The notes under the pieces are model-generated. The model had not been told where the DNA came from. It did not search any database and saw only the letters and a program-made list of their open reading frames with translations. DNA of 64,000 nucleotides. It comes from Opitutales bacterium. Its GTDB lineage: Bacteria > Verrucomicrobiota > Verrucomicrobiia > Opitutales > Intestinicryptomonadaceae. Position numbers and translations under genes: made by a program. Location: positions 1-64,000 of the forward strand of contig SUVP01000010.1 in NCBI GenBank assembly GCA_015061945.1. Reading direction: 5' to 3'. This document shows, one piece after another, positions 6,745 to 15,686 of this stretch. Each line of letters starts with the position of its first letter. The stretch's first letter is position 1.

Positions 6745-7569
6745 ATGAAAATCTTTTTTAAAGTCGTGCTTATTCTCGTCGCCATCGCTATTTGGACTTG
6801 GGCTACGATTATTGAACCGTACTTTATTATCGATTACGATTATGTCAAAATGTCTTCGCCTAATTGGTCGAAAAATCTAAATGGTCTGAAAGTTGCTATC
6901 GTTACAGATATTCACTATGCTGGCGGAGCTATCGAAAATTGGCGTATCGACAATATTATAAAAAAAACAAATGACGCAAAGCCCGATATAATCGTACTTC
7001 TCGGCGATTATGTACAAGCTGGCTCGCGTAGAAATATCAATTTAGATTTTCTTTCGAATCGTTTGAAGCGTCTATCTGCTCCGCTTGGCGTCTATGCAAT
7101 TTTCGGCAACCACGATTCTTATTTTGCACGAAATCTTGTGCGAGATATGCTCGCAAAGGCTGATATTGTTGTTCTCGAAAATTCAAACGCAAAGGTATCT
7201 ACTCCCAATGGCGATTTCTATCTTTCGGCGATTGCAGATATGACAACTCAAAATCATTTCTACACGCTTGCGTTCAAAAATATTCCACAAAATGCCCCAA
7301 CGTTATTCCTGTCGCACACACCTGACGGATTCAAGGATTCTCCCGATTCCGCAAAAATCACGTTTTCGGGTCATACGCATGGTGGACAAATTAAGCTTCC
7401 GTACATTGGTGCGATTTTTGTAAATTTGAAATATGATAAAATTGGCGAGGGCAAGTTTGAACGCGACGGAAAAGTCTTGTATGTCTCGCGTGGATTAGGG
7501 ACAAGTCGAGTCCCTGTGCGATTACTTTGTTCGCCGACGATTACTATCGCAACAATTTCAAAAGAATAG
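6745..7569 (+). CDS. Membrane-anchored metallophosphoesterase (YkuE/YaeI-like)
   Basis: The 274-residue protein starts with one hydrophobic segment (about residues 3-24), probably an anchor that leaves the enzyme outside the cytoplasm. The calcineurin-type metal sites are all visible: D-I-H at 55-57, G-D at 87-88, GNHD at 121-124, and the late GHTHGG motif. Related proteins hydrolyse phosphodiester or phosphomonoester bonds, some on lipids; the substrate here is unknown. I prefer the ATG at 6745 to an upstream TTG because it starts directly at the basic residue and membrane helix. It lies 40 bases before the porin gene and may share its transcript. Confidence 0.85.
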   Translation: MKIFFKVVLILVAIAIWTWATIIEPYFIIDYDYVKMSSPNWSKNLNGLKVAIVTDIHYAGGAIENWRIDNIIKKTNDAKPDIIVLLGDYVQAGSRRNINLDFLSNRLKRLSAPLGVYAIFGNHDSYFARNLVRDMLAKADIVVLENSNAKVSTPNGDFYLSAIADMTTQNHFYTLAFKNIPQNAPTLFLSHTPDGFKDSPDSAKITFSGHTHGGQIKLPYIGAIFVNLKYDKIGEGKFERDGKVLYVSRGLGTSRVPVRLLCSPTITIATISKE

Positions 7570-7609
7570 TTTTATTTATTTTCAAACTTTACGATGAAAA
7601 AATAATTAT

Positions 7610-9019
7610 ATGAAAACAAGGGATATAATTTCGTCTGTTTTATTTTTTCTCGTGTCTTTTTGTTCGCTGATATTTGCAGAGCAACGCGAGTATTTTATTA
7701 TAAATTCTTTTGACGAAGAGTCGGAAATTCCACGTTCGCTCGGCTCGCAATATTACGATGCGGTCGTCAAGCATCGAATGATTTACGATTTAACTTTTGA
7801 TGAGTGGTTCAATGGTCCGCACGCATTGGCGAGTCTTTGTGGGGCTCGCACACTTGTTGAAAGCAATGGGATAATTCCAGCGGTCTCGTACATCGGTAAT
7901 TTTGCGTCGAATCCTGTCGGTGGAATTTCTCGTGGTGCGTCGAACACGAGTTCTGTTAATCTCGGGCTGGGTATTGATTTAAAGGAGTTAACCGATATCG
8001 ATTCCCTCAATGGCTGGACAATTGGCAATACTTGGGTATGGCGTTTTGGCGAAAGTTTGACTAAACGGAGAATTGGCAATGCGTTTAATGTTCAGCAAAA
8101 TTATGGCTCGCAGACAATTCAGCTTCAGTCGATTTTTGCAAGCTACAACAAAGATATTCTCGCCGATTGGCACTGGACTTTTAAGTTCGGGCGTTTTGCC
8201 GCCGCCGACAATTTTATGACAAAGCCTATCTATTGGCTTTATCAGAACAACGCTTTTGACGGCAACCCTGTTGGTGTTTTTAAGCAAACTCGATTTTCGG
8301 CTTATCCAGGGAGTACATGGGCAGTTTTTACTCAGCTAACATACAAAGACGGACAATATGCAAAAGCGGGCGTATACAAAATCAACACTGCAAAACAAGA
8401 TGCTTCGCATGGTCTTGATTTTGATTTTCGTGGCGATGGTGTGAATGCAAATTTTGAATTTGGTTGGAATATCAATCACGATGCGAGTGGAAAATCGCCA
8501 GCAAATATTTCCGCTGGTATTGTCGCACAATGGTACGATGCTCCGCATATCGACAATCCGATGAAGGTGTCAAATTTCAACTGCTCGATATATCTACAAG
8601 CCGATTATATGATTTATAATATGGGGCATTTGAAAAATGATGAACCTTACTACATTGTCCGTGATAGCGACAAGTGGCGAGATTTGCGTGGAATAATTTT
8701 GTGGGGAGCAATTCAATACGACCCTTATGATTATCTTGCCGATATGCCGATTTTTATCAATGGTGGTTTACTTTTTAATGCTCCATTTAAATCGCGTGCA
8801 GACGATGTCCTTTGTTTTGGTGTGGCTTATGGCAGATTTTCGGACAAGTATTCAGACCATCGCAAAGACTCATACGAGACAGTCTTTGAAGTGAATTACA
8901 AATTCCAAATAAACAGATTTTCTTTTATTCAGCCGAACATTCAATATATTCTCAACCCCAATGGCGGAGGGATTTCCGACGCTTTAGTCATCGGAATGCA
9001 ATTTGGTATCAATTTGTAA
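7610..9019 (+). CDS. OprB-type outer-membrane porin
   Basis: The 469-residue protein has a signal peptide (about residues 1-23, ending near FAEQ) and then a beta-rich sequence with many aromatic residues and glycines, typical of OprB carbohydrate-selective porins. A G-W-T-I-G-N-T segment, a KFGRFAAADNFM segment and the final strand region resemble the barrel of the larger porin at 35858. Both proteins end in an ILNPNG or VLNPNG segment followed by strands. OprB porins let sugars or other small solutes cross the outer membrane. Its substrate is not shown. It lies downstream of the phosphoesterase and ends at a terminator. Confidence 0.8.
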   Translation: MKTRDIISSVLFFLVSFCSLIFAEQREYFIINSFDEESEIPRSLGSQYYDAVVKHRMIYDLTFDEWFNGPHALASLCGARTLVESNGIIPAVSYIGNFASNPVGGISRGASNTSSVNLGLGIDLKELTDIDSLNGWTIGNTWVWRFGESLTKRRIGNAFNVQQNYGSQTIQLQSIFASYNKDILADWHWTFKFGRFAAADNFMTKPIYWLYQNNAFDGNPVGVFKQTRFSAYPGSTWAVFTQLTYKDGQYAKAGVYKINTAKQDASHGLDFDFRGDGVNANFEFGWNINHDASGKSPANISAGIVAQWYDAPHIDNPMKVSNFNCSIYLQADYMIYNMGHLKNDEPYYIVRDSDKWRDLRGIILWGAIQYDPYDYLADMPIFINGGLLFNAPFKSRADDVLCFGVAYGRFSDKYSDHRKDSYETVFEVNYKFQINRFSFIQPNIQYILNPNGGGISDALVIGMQFGINL

Positions 9020-9028
9020 AAGACACAA

Positions 9029-9057
9029 AAAAAGGCGTTCAACACGAACGCCTTTTT
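9029..9057. terminator. Bidirectional intrinsic terminator
   Basis: A 12-bp stem (9029-9040 with 9046-9057) and a 5-base loop have A and T runs on the two sides. It separates the convergent porin gene and the minus-strand gene that ends at 9066. Confidence 0.85.
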
Positions 9058-9065
9058 CATCTTTT

Positions 9066-9893
9066 TTAATTCGATTTAAAAATATTTTTTAGTGAATTTT
9101 TCACTTTGTCCAACGCTTTAGTTGTTCCTTCTTTGCCAGCGTCAACGCTTTGGTTGACTACATCTTTGACAATATTTTTTGTCGCAACATAAGAGAGCTG
9201 ACCAACTATTTCTGCGACGAGTTGTGTCGGGGTAAGACCGCCTTCATCAACGCCGATATTTTTAAGTTCAAAAGACGGGAGTGCAATTTTAATTGCCTTT
9301 GCGTTTACTGAACCGTCGAGCGTGCCGTCGTCAAAAATCATCTTCTTAATGATAATACGCCATTCGCCAGAATCAGACGAATTTGATGTTGATGCTTGCG
9401 ATTGCGAAGATTGTGCATTTTGATCAACACCAAATTTTTTCATCATCAAATCTTTTATTTCTGTGAGATTAGAGACTGGTGCAGTCGTAAGCGCATTTAT
9501 ACCAGAACCAGTTTTCATATCGAGATTCATTTTCAAACCGACAACTTTAATTTCGTCAAGCACGATAAGTTTTTTTGCCAGAATATCGCCGACACTTATA
9601 TCAGCGTCGATAACTGCATCTTTAAATTCAATAGCGTTGCATTTTTTGAATGAAGGTGGATTTGAAATGTAGAAGTTTTCAACTTCAATCTTTTGTTCCG
9701 ATATTCCCATTGTTACGTTAGAAACACCTGCGTCGATACCAGTCCCCGATGTCGCAGTTTTCAAAACGTAATCTACAACATAGCTCAAGCTGAAGTAAAG
9801 TGCAACCGCCAATACGATTGCTGAAAGAATTGCGAGTTTTACGAGGCTGAATATACAACCCCCTTTTCTGTAATGTGTTTGTGAAGTTTTCAT
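9066..9893 (-). CDS. Membrane-anchored periplasmic protein, AsmA-like fold suspected
   Basis: The 275-residue protein has a short basic start, one membrane helix (about residues 15-38), and a long exported part. Segments such as VENFYISNPPSF and DAVIDADISVGDI resemble the repeating beta pattern of AsmA/YhdP-like envelope proteins, which act in lipid transport or outer-membrane assembly. A Ser/Gln-rich linker (about residues 155-170) precedes a second beta region and a C-terminal helix. I chose the ATG at 9893, which places the basic residues just before the helix. The gene is alone. The AsmA link is inferred from pattern only. Confidence 0.6.
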   Translation of the reverse strand: MKTSQTHYRKGGCIFSLVKLAILSAIVLAVALYFSLSYVVDYVLKTATSGTGIDAGVSNVTMGISEQKIEVENFYISNPPSFKKCNAIEFKDAVIDADISVGDILAKKLIVLDEIKVVGLKMNLDMKTGSGINALTTAPVSNLTEIKDLMMKKFGVDQNAQSSQSQASTSNSSDSGEWRIIIKKMIFDDGTLDGSVNAKAIKIALPSFELKNIGVDEGGLTPTQLVAEIVGQLSYVATKNIVKDVVNQSVDAGKEGTTKALDKVKNSLKNIFKSN

Positions 9894-9986
9894 TAAATCT
9901 ATTATCGTAATAATATTGATAAAATTGCAAGGTTTTTGAAGTAAAACTTGCAAAATTCTGTCAAGATGCGATTCTATTAGTCAACT

Positions 9987-11213
9987 ATGAAAATCAAAGC
10001 ATTCAAAGGTCTTAGACCAACAGTTGAAAAGGCTTCGGCAATCGCAAGTCTTCCTTATGACGTTGTAAACTTCGCTCAGGCAAAAGAACAGGCTGAAGGT
10101 AAGCCACTGAGCTTTATGCGTGTTGTGCGTTCAGAAATTGAACTTCCAGCAGGCACAGAACCATATTCTGATGTCGTGTATAACCACGCAAAAGAAAACT
10201 TCCAAAAGCTTGTCGACGGTGGGCATATGGTTCGTGAAGACGCACCATGTATGTATCTTTACAGACAAGTTATGGGCGATCACGCACAAACAGGTTTGGT
10301 TGCAACATTCAGTGCTGAAGATTACGACGCCGATGTCATCAAGAAGCACGAAAAAACAAGAGAAGCAAAAGAGAACGACCGCTATATGCTCACACGCACA
10401 CTTCGCGTAAATACAGGTCCAGTTTTCTTGACTGTTCGCGATGGCACACTTCTCGATAAAATTGTTGAAGATAAAAAAGACGAAGACGCACTTTTTGATT
10501 TCACTGCAGACGATGGAATCCGCCACTCTGTTTGGAAGATTTCAGACCCTGAAACACTCGCAAAAATCGTAGAAACTTTTGACGCAATTCCATGTGCATA
10601 CGTCGCTGACGGACACCACCGCAGTGCAAGTAATGCACGTTGTGCTCGTATCTTCAAAGGCGAAAATCCAAATCATACAGGTGATGAAGATTACAACTGG
10701 TTCTTGTCGGTTGTATTTCCAGCTGGTCAGCTCGCAATTCTCCCATACAACAGAGTTGTTCGCGACTTGAATGGAAATTCAAAAGAAGAATTTTTGGCAA
10801 AACTCGCACAGGCTTGCAAACTCGAAAAGACTGGCGTAAAAGCTCCAGACTGCTCGAAGAATGTATCGATGTATCTCGACGGCGAATGGTACAGCTTGAC
10901 TTTTGAAAATACAGATGGTCTCGATGCGGTATCGTCGCTCGACGTTGCACTTTTGCAAGATAGAGTACTTGCTCCACTTCTTGGAATTGGTGACCCACGC
11001 ACAGACGAACGCATCGACTTTGTCGGTGGAATCAAGGGAACTGATGAACTCGAAAAACTCGTAAATTCAAAAGAATTTGCAGTTGCGTTCTCAATGTACC
11101 CAACAACAACAGATCAGCTTATGGCGATTGCAGACGCAGGTCAAATTATGCCTCCAAAGAGTACATGGTTTGAACCAAAGCTCCGTTCTGGATTGTTCGT
11201 TCACACATTCTAA
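9987..11213 (+). CDS. DUF1015-family protein
   Basis: This 408-residue cytoplasmic protein matches the DUF1015 family across its length. It has the N-terminal FKGLRP and SLPYDVVN segments, the central HEKT motif, and the YVADGHHRSAS motif that marks the family. The biochemical role of DUF1015 is not established as far as I know. In other genomes the family often lies near serine or phosphosugar metabolism genes, but nothing here confirms that. The next gene starts 3 bases after its stop, so the two are probably co-transcribed. Confidence 0.9.
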   Translation: MKIKAFKGLRPTVEKASAIASLPYDVVNFAQAKEQAEGKPLSFMRVVRSEIELPAGTEPYSDVVYNHAKENFQKLVDGGHMVREDAPCMYLYRQVMGDHAQTGLVATFSAEDYDADVIKKHEKTREAKENDRYMLTRTLRVNTGPVFLTVRDGTLLDKIVEDKKDEDALFDFTADDGIRHSVWKISDPETLAKIVETFDAIPCAYVADGHHRSASNARCARIFKGENPNHTGDEDYNWFLSVVFPAGQLAILPYNRVVRDLNGNSKEEFLAKLAQACKLEKTGVKAPDCSKNVSMYLDGEWYSLTFENTDGLDAVSSLDVALLQDRVLAPLLGIGDPRTDERIDFVGGIKGTDELEKLVNSKEFAVAFSMYPTTTDQLMAIADAGQIMPPKSTWFEPKLRSGLFVHTF

Positions 11214-11216
11214 AAA

Positions 11217-12725
11217 ATGGAAACGCTTTTGCGAACTCCTAAACTTTTACCGCATCCCCAGAATGCTATCTGGGGAGGCGGTTTTTTGGATTGGACAAAA
11301 GCTGAATTCCAAATCGATGAAAATGGCCTGCCGTGCGGAGCCTTTTTGTCGATTGTAGAATCGCCCGATATTGCGTCGTGCGAAGGCTACAAACTTTCTA
11401 TAAATCAAGACGGCATTGCGATTGCCGTCTCGCACGAAAATGGTGCAAGACGTGCACTCAACACGCTCCAGCAAATAGGAATGCAAGCAGATGAGAGAGG
11501 ATTCCGCTATTGCGAAATTTCAGATTTCCCAAACGTTGAAGTTCGCACGTTTTCGCTAAATTTGTCGCAAGGTCGAGTGCCTACACTTGAACAACTCAAA
11601 CTGATTGTCGATAGAATCGCACTCTTTAAATTTAATCGCCTTGAGTTGAATCTAACTGGAGCATTCCCGTTTGAGCAATGCGAATTGCAATGGGCTGGGA
11701 AAGCCGTTTTTTCGCCGTCGAGAATTTCTCGGTTGAAAAATTATTGCGAAGCACAAGGCGTTGAACTTGCCCTCGCATACGATGTATCTTTGAGCAAAAT
11801 TCCAACTGAAACATTAAAAGAACTCGCAGATAATTTTGCTTGTGTAGATGTAAATATAGTCTGCCAAAATGCTGAAAAAATCGACATTTGCAAGTATGTC
11901 GATTGTGCGATTAACGTTGGATTATCGCCAACATATTGTGCCGATTCTTTTGTAAACGCAAATTTTGATGCAACAACACTTCCCGCTGGAACACCGATTT
12001 TTTCAGTGATAGACGGCGACCTCTTGGAAGATATTTGCCAAAAATTAAAATCGAGCGAACGCAAATTTTATCTTCGTATAGATATGTCTTTGCAGAAATT
12101 TTCAAACTATGCAAAGTCGCGTAGCCAAATAGAAGTAGCCGAAACGTTGTTAAAAAAATACGGTGCATCTGGAATTATCGCCGATTTTTCGCTCGGAGAA
12201 TTTACACCAATATGTGCACTTTACCCACAGGCAATCTTAGTAGCGTCGATAATGTGGAGCTATTGTGCAACAGATGAATCTGTGTGCGAAGCGTTGGAAT
12301 CATTTGTATTTTACGATGAGAACGGCGATTTCTCTCGTGCAGTCTTTGCAATGGGCAACGTCATAAAATCGGAATTGATATACGATATGTTTTTCGCAGA
12401 TGAAAATTCTTTGAGAGAAATTTTGTCTAAAAATAGCGATGTAGATTTTGATGTGTTGGAAGGTTCGGCAGACTTCGCAATGGGGTTGTGTGCAACATCA
12501 AAAGCAGGTTGTCGAGACGCCAACATATTGTCGGCAGAATTTGCACTAACTGGTGCGATGATGAAATGGGCAATTCAAAAGAGTAGATTAGACGATACAA
12601 AAAAATCGCAACAAGAATTAGCGTTAAAATTTATAATAGCCGACTTTGAGAACGTTTGGCTTGCCCGCAACGAATGTGGTGGTATGTGGGAAGCATCTGC
12701 AAAACTTCGCAACATTTCCGTTTGA
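11217..12725 (+). CDS. GH20-like protein, possibly non-catalytic
   Basis: The 502-residue protein looks like bacterial beta-N-acetylhexosaminidases of family GH20. An N-terminal alpha/beta domain (about residues 10-90) with the typical G-A-R-R-A-L-N-T-L-Q-Q segment comes first. A TIM-barrel start follows, with DFPNVEVR and then RIALFKFNRLELNL. The catalytic Asp-Glu pair of GH20, normally in an HxGGDE motif, is not found; the nearest region reads IIADFSLGEF. No signal peptide is visible, so it should be cytoplasmic. It may be a diverged hexosaminidase, a related GH family, or a binding protein. It is co-transcribed with the DUF1015 gene. Confidence 0.6.
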   Translation: METLLRTPKLLPHPQNAIWGGGFLDWTKAEFQIDENGLPCGAFLSIVESPDIASCEGYKLSINQDGIAIAVSHENGARRALNTLQQIGMQADERGFRYCEISDFPNVEVRTFSLNLSQGRVPTLEQLKLIVDRIALFKFNRLELNLTGAFPFEQCELQWAGKAVFSPSRISRLKNYCEAQGVELALAYDVSLSKIPTETLKELADNFACVDVNIVCQNAEKIDICKYVDCAINVGLSPTYCADSFVNANFDATTLPAGTPIFSVIDGDLLEDICQKLKSSERKFYLRIDMSLQKFSNYAKSRSQIEVAETLLKKYGASGIIADFSLGEFTPICALYPQAILVASIMWSYCATDESVCEALESFVFYDENGDFSRAVFAMGNVIKSELIYDMFFADENSLREILSKNSDVDFDVLEGSADFAMGLCATSKAGCRDANILSAEFALTGAMMKWAIQKSRLDDTKKSQQELALKFIIADFENVWLARNECGGMWEASAKLRNISV

Positions 12726-12781
12726 TATAAAAATATAAATAAACGGATAATTGCGTTTAGAGATTGTGTAGGATTAAATTT

Positions 12782-12815
12782 AATCGCTATCTATTAAAAG
12801 ATAGTGATTTTTTTT
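12782..12815 (+). terminator. Intrinsic terminator after the GH20-like gene
   Basis: An 11-base arm (12782-12792) pairs with 12799-12809, with one G-T pair, and is followed by a run of eight T. It lies about 57 bases after the stop codon. Confidence 0.75.
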
Positions 12816-12851
12816 ATAGACACGCATTTAAAAAAATGACACGCTTGTATT

Positions 12852-13763
12852 ATGGCAAGGCGTAAAAAATATATTTGGGAAGATAAGACTGATACTGAGT
12901 TGAAATTTTGGCCACGAAAAAGTCAGGAGCATTATTTGTCGTCGCCAACTCTCCCAAGCCATTTGGTGAAAAAACGCAATAGTGCAAGGATTTCTGCACC
13001 CGAAAAATTGTCGGTTGATATTTTGGCAACACGTGGGATTATCAATGGTGCGAGAACTATTCATATGTCGTCGTACTATCAATCGCGTGCGAAGGAAAAA
13101 TTTAGTATCGTGATTTTTACTATATCGGGCAAGGCGACAGTGAGTGTCGGCAAGCGTAAATATATTTTAACACGTGGTAGTATATTTGTTTCGCCCGCAA
13201 ATTCAGAATATGTTTTGCAGACAAAAGAGACGTGGAAAAATATTTGGTTTCATTTGGATTCTTCGGCACGTTGGCGTTCGATTGGCGAATCGCAGGCGTA
13301 TACAAAAAGAAGTGTGAGATATTCCGAAATAAAAAATCTTGTCGAGATGTGGCTTGTTGAAATACACAAACGTGATAGGTCTATGGCGTTTCTCGAAGCA
13401 CTTGCCGATGCGATTGTATCTTGTTTACGCAATGAGTTGATTGTTGAAAAGAAAGAAGAAACACTTTCTTATGATGATATAATTTCACAATTACTCGATG
13501 GAGAGATGTGTAAGCTTTCTGCAATCGAGGCATCGAAGCGACTGGGACTATCGGTTTATGTTCTCGACAAAATATGTATGCACGCACGTTCCGAAAAATT
13601 CGCAAAAATTCTGTTGTCTATAAAAATGAAAAAAGCCTGCGACGTTCTCCGTGCAGGCTATGCGATTGATGAGGTTGCGTCGGAATGTGGATATTCTGAC
13701 AGAGCCTCGTTTTCAAAGGCATTTAAGCGATATTACAAAGTATCGCCGTCTGAATTTAGATGA
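12852..13763 (+). CDS. AraC-family transcriptional regulator
   Basis: The 303-residue protein has an N-terminal cupin-like sensing domain (FTISGKATVSVG, then GSIFVSPANSEY, about residues 85-130). It ends in a double helix-turn-helix domain whose second part shows the AraC signature (IDEVASECGYSDRASFSKAF followed by YYKVSPSEFR). Such proteins bind a sugar or metabolite and switch a neighbouring operon. Its last 8 bases overlap the 3' end of nagB, which runs toward it. The neighbouring amino-sugar operon is the obvious candidate target, but the genes converge, so this is inferred from position. Confidence 0.85.
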   Translation: MARRKKYIWEDKTDTELKFWPRKSQEHYLSSPTLPSHLVKKRNSARISAPEKLSVDILATRGIINGARTIHMSSYYQSRAKEKFSIVIFTISGKATVSVGKRKYILTRGSIFVSPANSEYVLQTKETWKNIWFHLDSSARWRSIGESQAYTKRSVRYSEIKNLVEMWLVEIHKRDRSMAFLEALADAIVSCLRNELIVEKKEETLSYDDIISQLLDGEMCKLSAIEASKRLGLSVYVLDKICMHARSEKFAKILLSIKMKKACDVLRAGYAIDEVASECGYSDRASFSKAFKRYYKVSPSEFR

Positions 13764-14514
13764 TGTGTTTTGCACTATCGGCGTCGCAATACATAATTGC
13801 ATTGTCGTGGCGACGCATAATCGACGCTGGGCATTCTTCTTCGATTTCTCCTTCGTAAACACGTCTTACGGCTTGGGCTTTTGTCGCACGAGGCACCATA
13901 CAGAACAATCTCTTTGCCGACATCAATGTTGGGATTGTTAGCGTGATTGCGTGTGTAGGAACATCGTCAAATTTAGCAAAGCAACCATCGTTGACTTGTT
14001 GGTTGCGACAAATATCGTCGAGTTCTACAACCTTTACAGACTCTGAATCATCAAACTTTGCAAAAGCAGGGTCGTTAAATGCGATGTGTGCGTTTTCGCC
14101 GATTCCCATAAACACAACGTCAGGCGGATTATTCTTGAGAACTTCTTTGTAGCCGTTGCAAATTTCTTCAGCAGAAGTTCCACAATCACGGATATAATGA
14201 ACTGATTTAAATGGAGCTTTCGAGAAAATGTGTTCGTACAAAAAATTTCCGAAACCTTGTGGTGCATCAGCCGGAAGTCCGATATATTCGTCCATGTGGA
14301 GTGCATTGATTCTTTCCCATGGCAAGTCGTATTTCAAGAGCGATTCCAAAAATGTATTTTGCGATGGTGCGGCGGCGAAGATTATATTTATTTCTTTGCC
14401 GTCTTTCATTATTTCTTTCAGATATTCGGCGGCGTCGGACGCAGCAGTTGCACCCATTGCTTCGTTTGTATCTTCAATTTTTATTGTGAGTTTATCTTTT
14501 GTTAGGATTTTCAT
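13756..14514 (-). CDS. nagB: Glucosamine-6-phosphate deaminase-like protein
   Basis: The 252-residue protein belongs to the NagB/6-phosphogluconolactonase fold. NagB converts glucosamine-6-phosphate to fructose-6-phosphate and ammonia. The MDEY motif gives D75. The active-site loop reads GIGENAHIAFNDP, so the positions matching E. coli D141, H143 and E148 are Asn, His and Asp. The Asn and Asp changes occur in a known-looking NagB-like subgroup, but they weaken a strict deaminase call. I chose the ATG at 14514, which overlaps the nagA stop by 4 bases; longer readings run inside nagA. It is the last gene of the transporter-nagA-nagB operon. Confidence 0.8.
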   Translation of the reverse strand: MKILTKDKLTIKIEDTNEAMGATAASDAAEYLKEIMKDGKEINIIFAAAPSQNTFLESLLKYDLPWERINALHMDEYIGLPADAPQGFGNFLYEHIFSKAPFKSVHYIRDCGTSAEEICNGYKEVLKNNPPDVVFMGIGENAHIAFNDPAFAKFDDSESVKVVELDDICRNQQVNDGCFAKFDDVPTHAITLTIPTLMSAKRLFCMVPRATKAQAVRRVYEGEIEEECPASIMRRHDNAIMYCDADSAKHII

Positions 14515-15686
14515 TTTGCGTAAACTGTCTTTCCGTCGATAATTGTTTTTTGAATATTTATATCTTTGTCGAATATTATGATGTCGGCATCGAAGCCTTT
14601 TGCGAGCTTGCCTTTGGTCGACGCACCCATAATTCTGGCGGGAGTTTGCGTTGCCATTTTTATTGCATCTGGGAGTGAACATCCGGCGATGTTAATCATT
14701 GTGCGGATGAGTCTATCGCCAGTTGCGATACTTCCAGCAAAGGCAGTGCGATCGCAAAGTTTTGCGACGTTGTCTTCAATAATAACTTCTTGTCCTTTTT
14801 TCAGACTTCCCAAAATACTCTTTTTATCAGATGTTCCCGCTGCACGCATAGAGTCGGTTATGAGTGCGATGTGGTCGGGACTTTTATTTTTCAAAACGAG
14901 TTTTAAGAATGGTTCTGGAACATGGAGTCCGTCGGCGATTATCTCGATATCCATATCTTCAATCAACAACCCAGCCTCGATACATCCAGCGTATTTAAAC
15001 GCATTGCGACGTGTCATTGTATTCATACACGAGTAGAAGTGCGTGATAAGTGTGTATCCGCTTTTGTGGGCATCAACTACTTCTTCGTAGATAGAATCTG
15101 TATGAGCTATACTCGGTAAAATTCCACGTTCAACGCATTTTTTTGCCAGCTCCGACGCACCTTCGAGTTCGGGTGCAATGCTCCAACGTTTAATATCAAA
15201 GCCCCCATCGAGTATTTCCATATATTCTTCGGGCGATGGATTTCTCAAATGTTTGGGGTCTTGAGCTCCTCTGAATTTGTAGGAAAAATAAGGACCTTCA
15301 AGGTGTATACCGCCAAAGCGAGCTCCTTCGACAATCGGTTTAGCAGTGTTGTAAACTTCCAAAAAAGTCATCAACTCGGCGTTATCGGAAGCGAGTGTTG
15401 TCGGGTAGAGTAGGGTTGTGCCGTGTTCAGCATGAGCTTTTGAAATTGCTTTGCATGCATCTATTGTGCAGTCCATAAAGTCTGAACCGCCCGCACCGTG
15501 TGTGTGAATATCGATAAAGCCAGCCGAAACAAAATTGCCCTTTGCGTCGATTTTTTCGCAGTCAGCAATATCGGGATTACCTTGTTCAACTCCGATAATT
15601 TTGCCGTCCTCTATAATTATGCTTGCGTTTTCGAGTATAGAATTTTCGAGGACTGCTTTTGTGTTATAGATTTTTAAAATACTCAT
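14511..15686 (-). CDS. nagA: N-acetylglucosamine-6-phosphate deacetylase
   Basis: The 391-residue amidohydrolase removes the acetyl group from GlcNAc-6-phosphate. The metal-binding DIHTHG motif is followed by the HLEGPY motif, a downstream IAHTDS histidine, and the catalytic-Asp region ITDSMRAAG, in the order seen in NagA. The length is standard. The start at 15686 forms an ATGA overlap with the stop of the transporter gene and has GGAAG upstream. The gene sits between a sugar transporter and nagB, which fits a GlcNAc catabolic operon. The kinase that would make GlcNAc-6-phosphate is not in this operon; the ROK kinase at 646 is one candidate. Confidence 0.93.
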   Translation of the reverse strand: MSILKIYNTKAVLENSILENASIIIEDGKIIGVEQGNPDIADCEKIDAKGNFVSAGFIDIHTHGAGGSDFMDCTIDACKAISKAHAEHGTTLLYPTTLASDNAELMTFLEVYNTAKPIVEGARFGGIHLEGPYFSYKFRGAQDPKHLRNPSPEEYMEILDGGFDIKRWSIAPELEGASELAKKCVERGILPSIAHTDSIYEEVVDAHKSGYTLITHFYSCMNTMTRRNAFKYAGCIEAGLLIEDMDIEIIADGLHVPEPFLKLVLKNKSPDHIALITDSMRAAGTSDKKSILGSLKKGQEVIIEDNVAKLCDRTAFAGSIATGDRLIRTMINIAGCSLPDAIKMATQTPARIMGASTKGKLAKGFDADIIIFDKDINIQKTIIDGKTVYAK

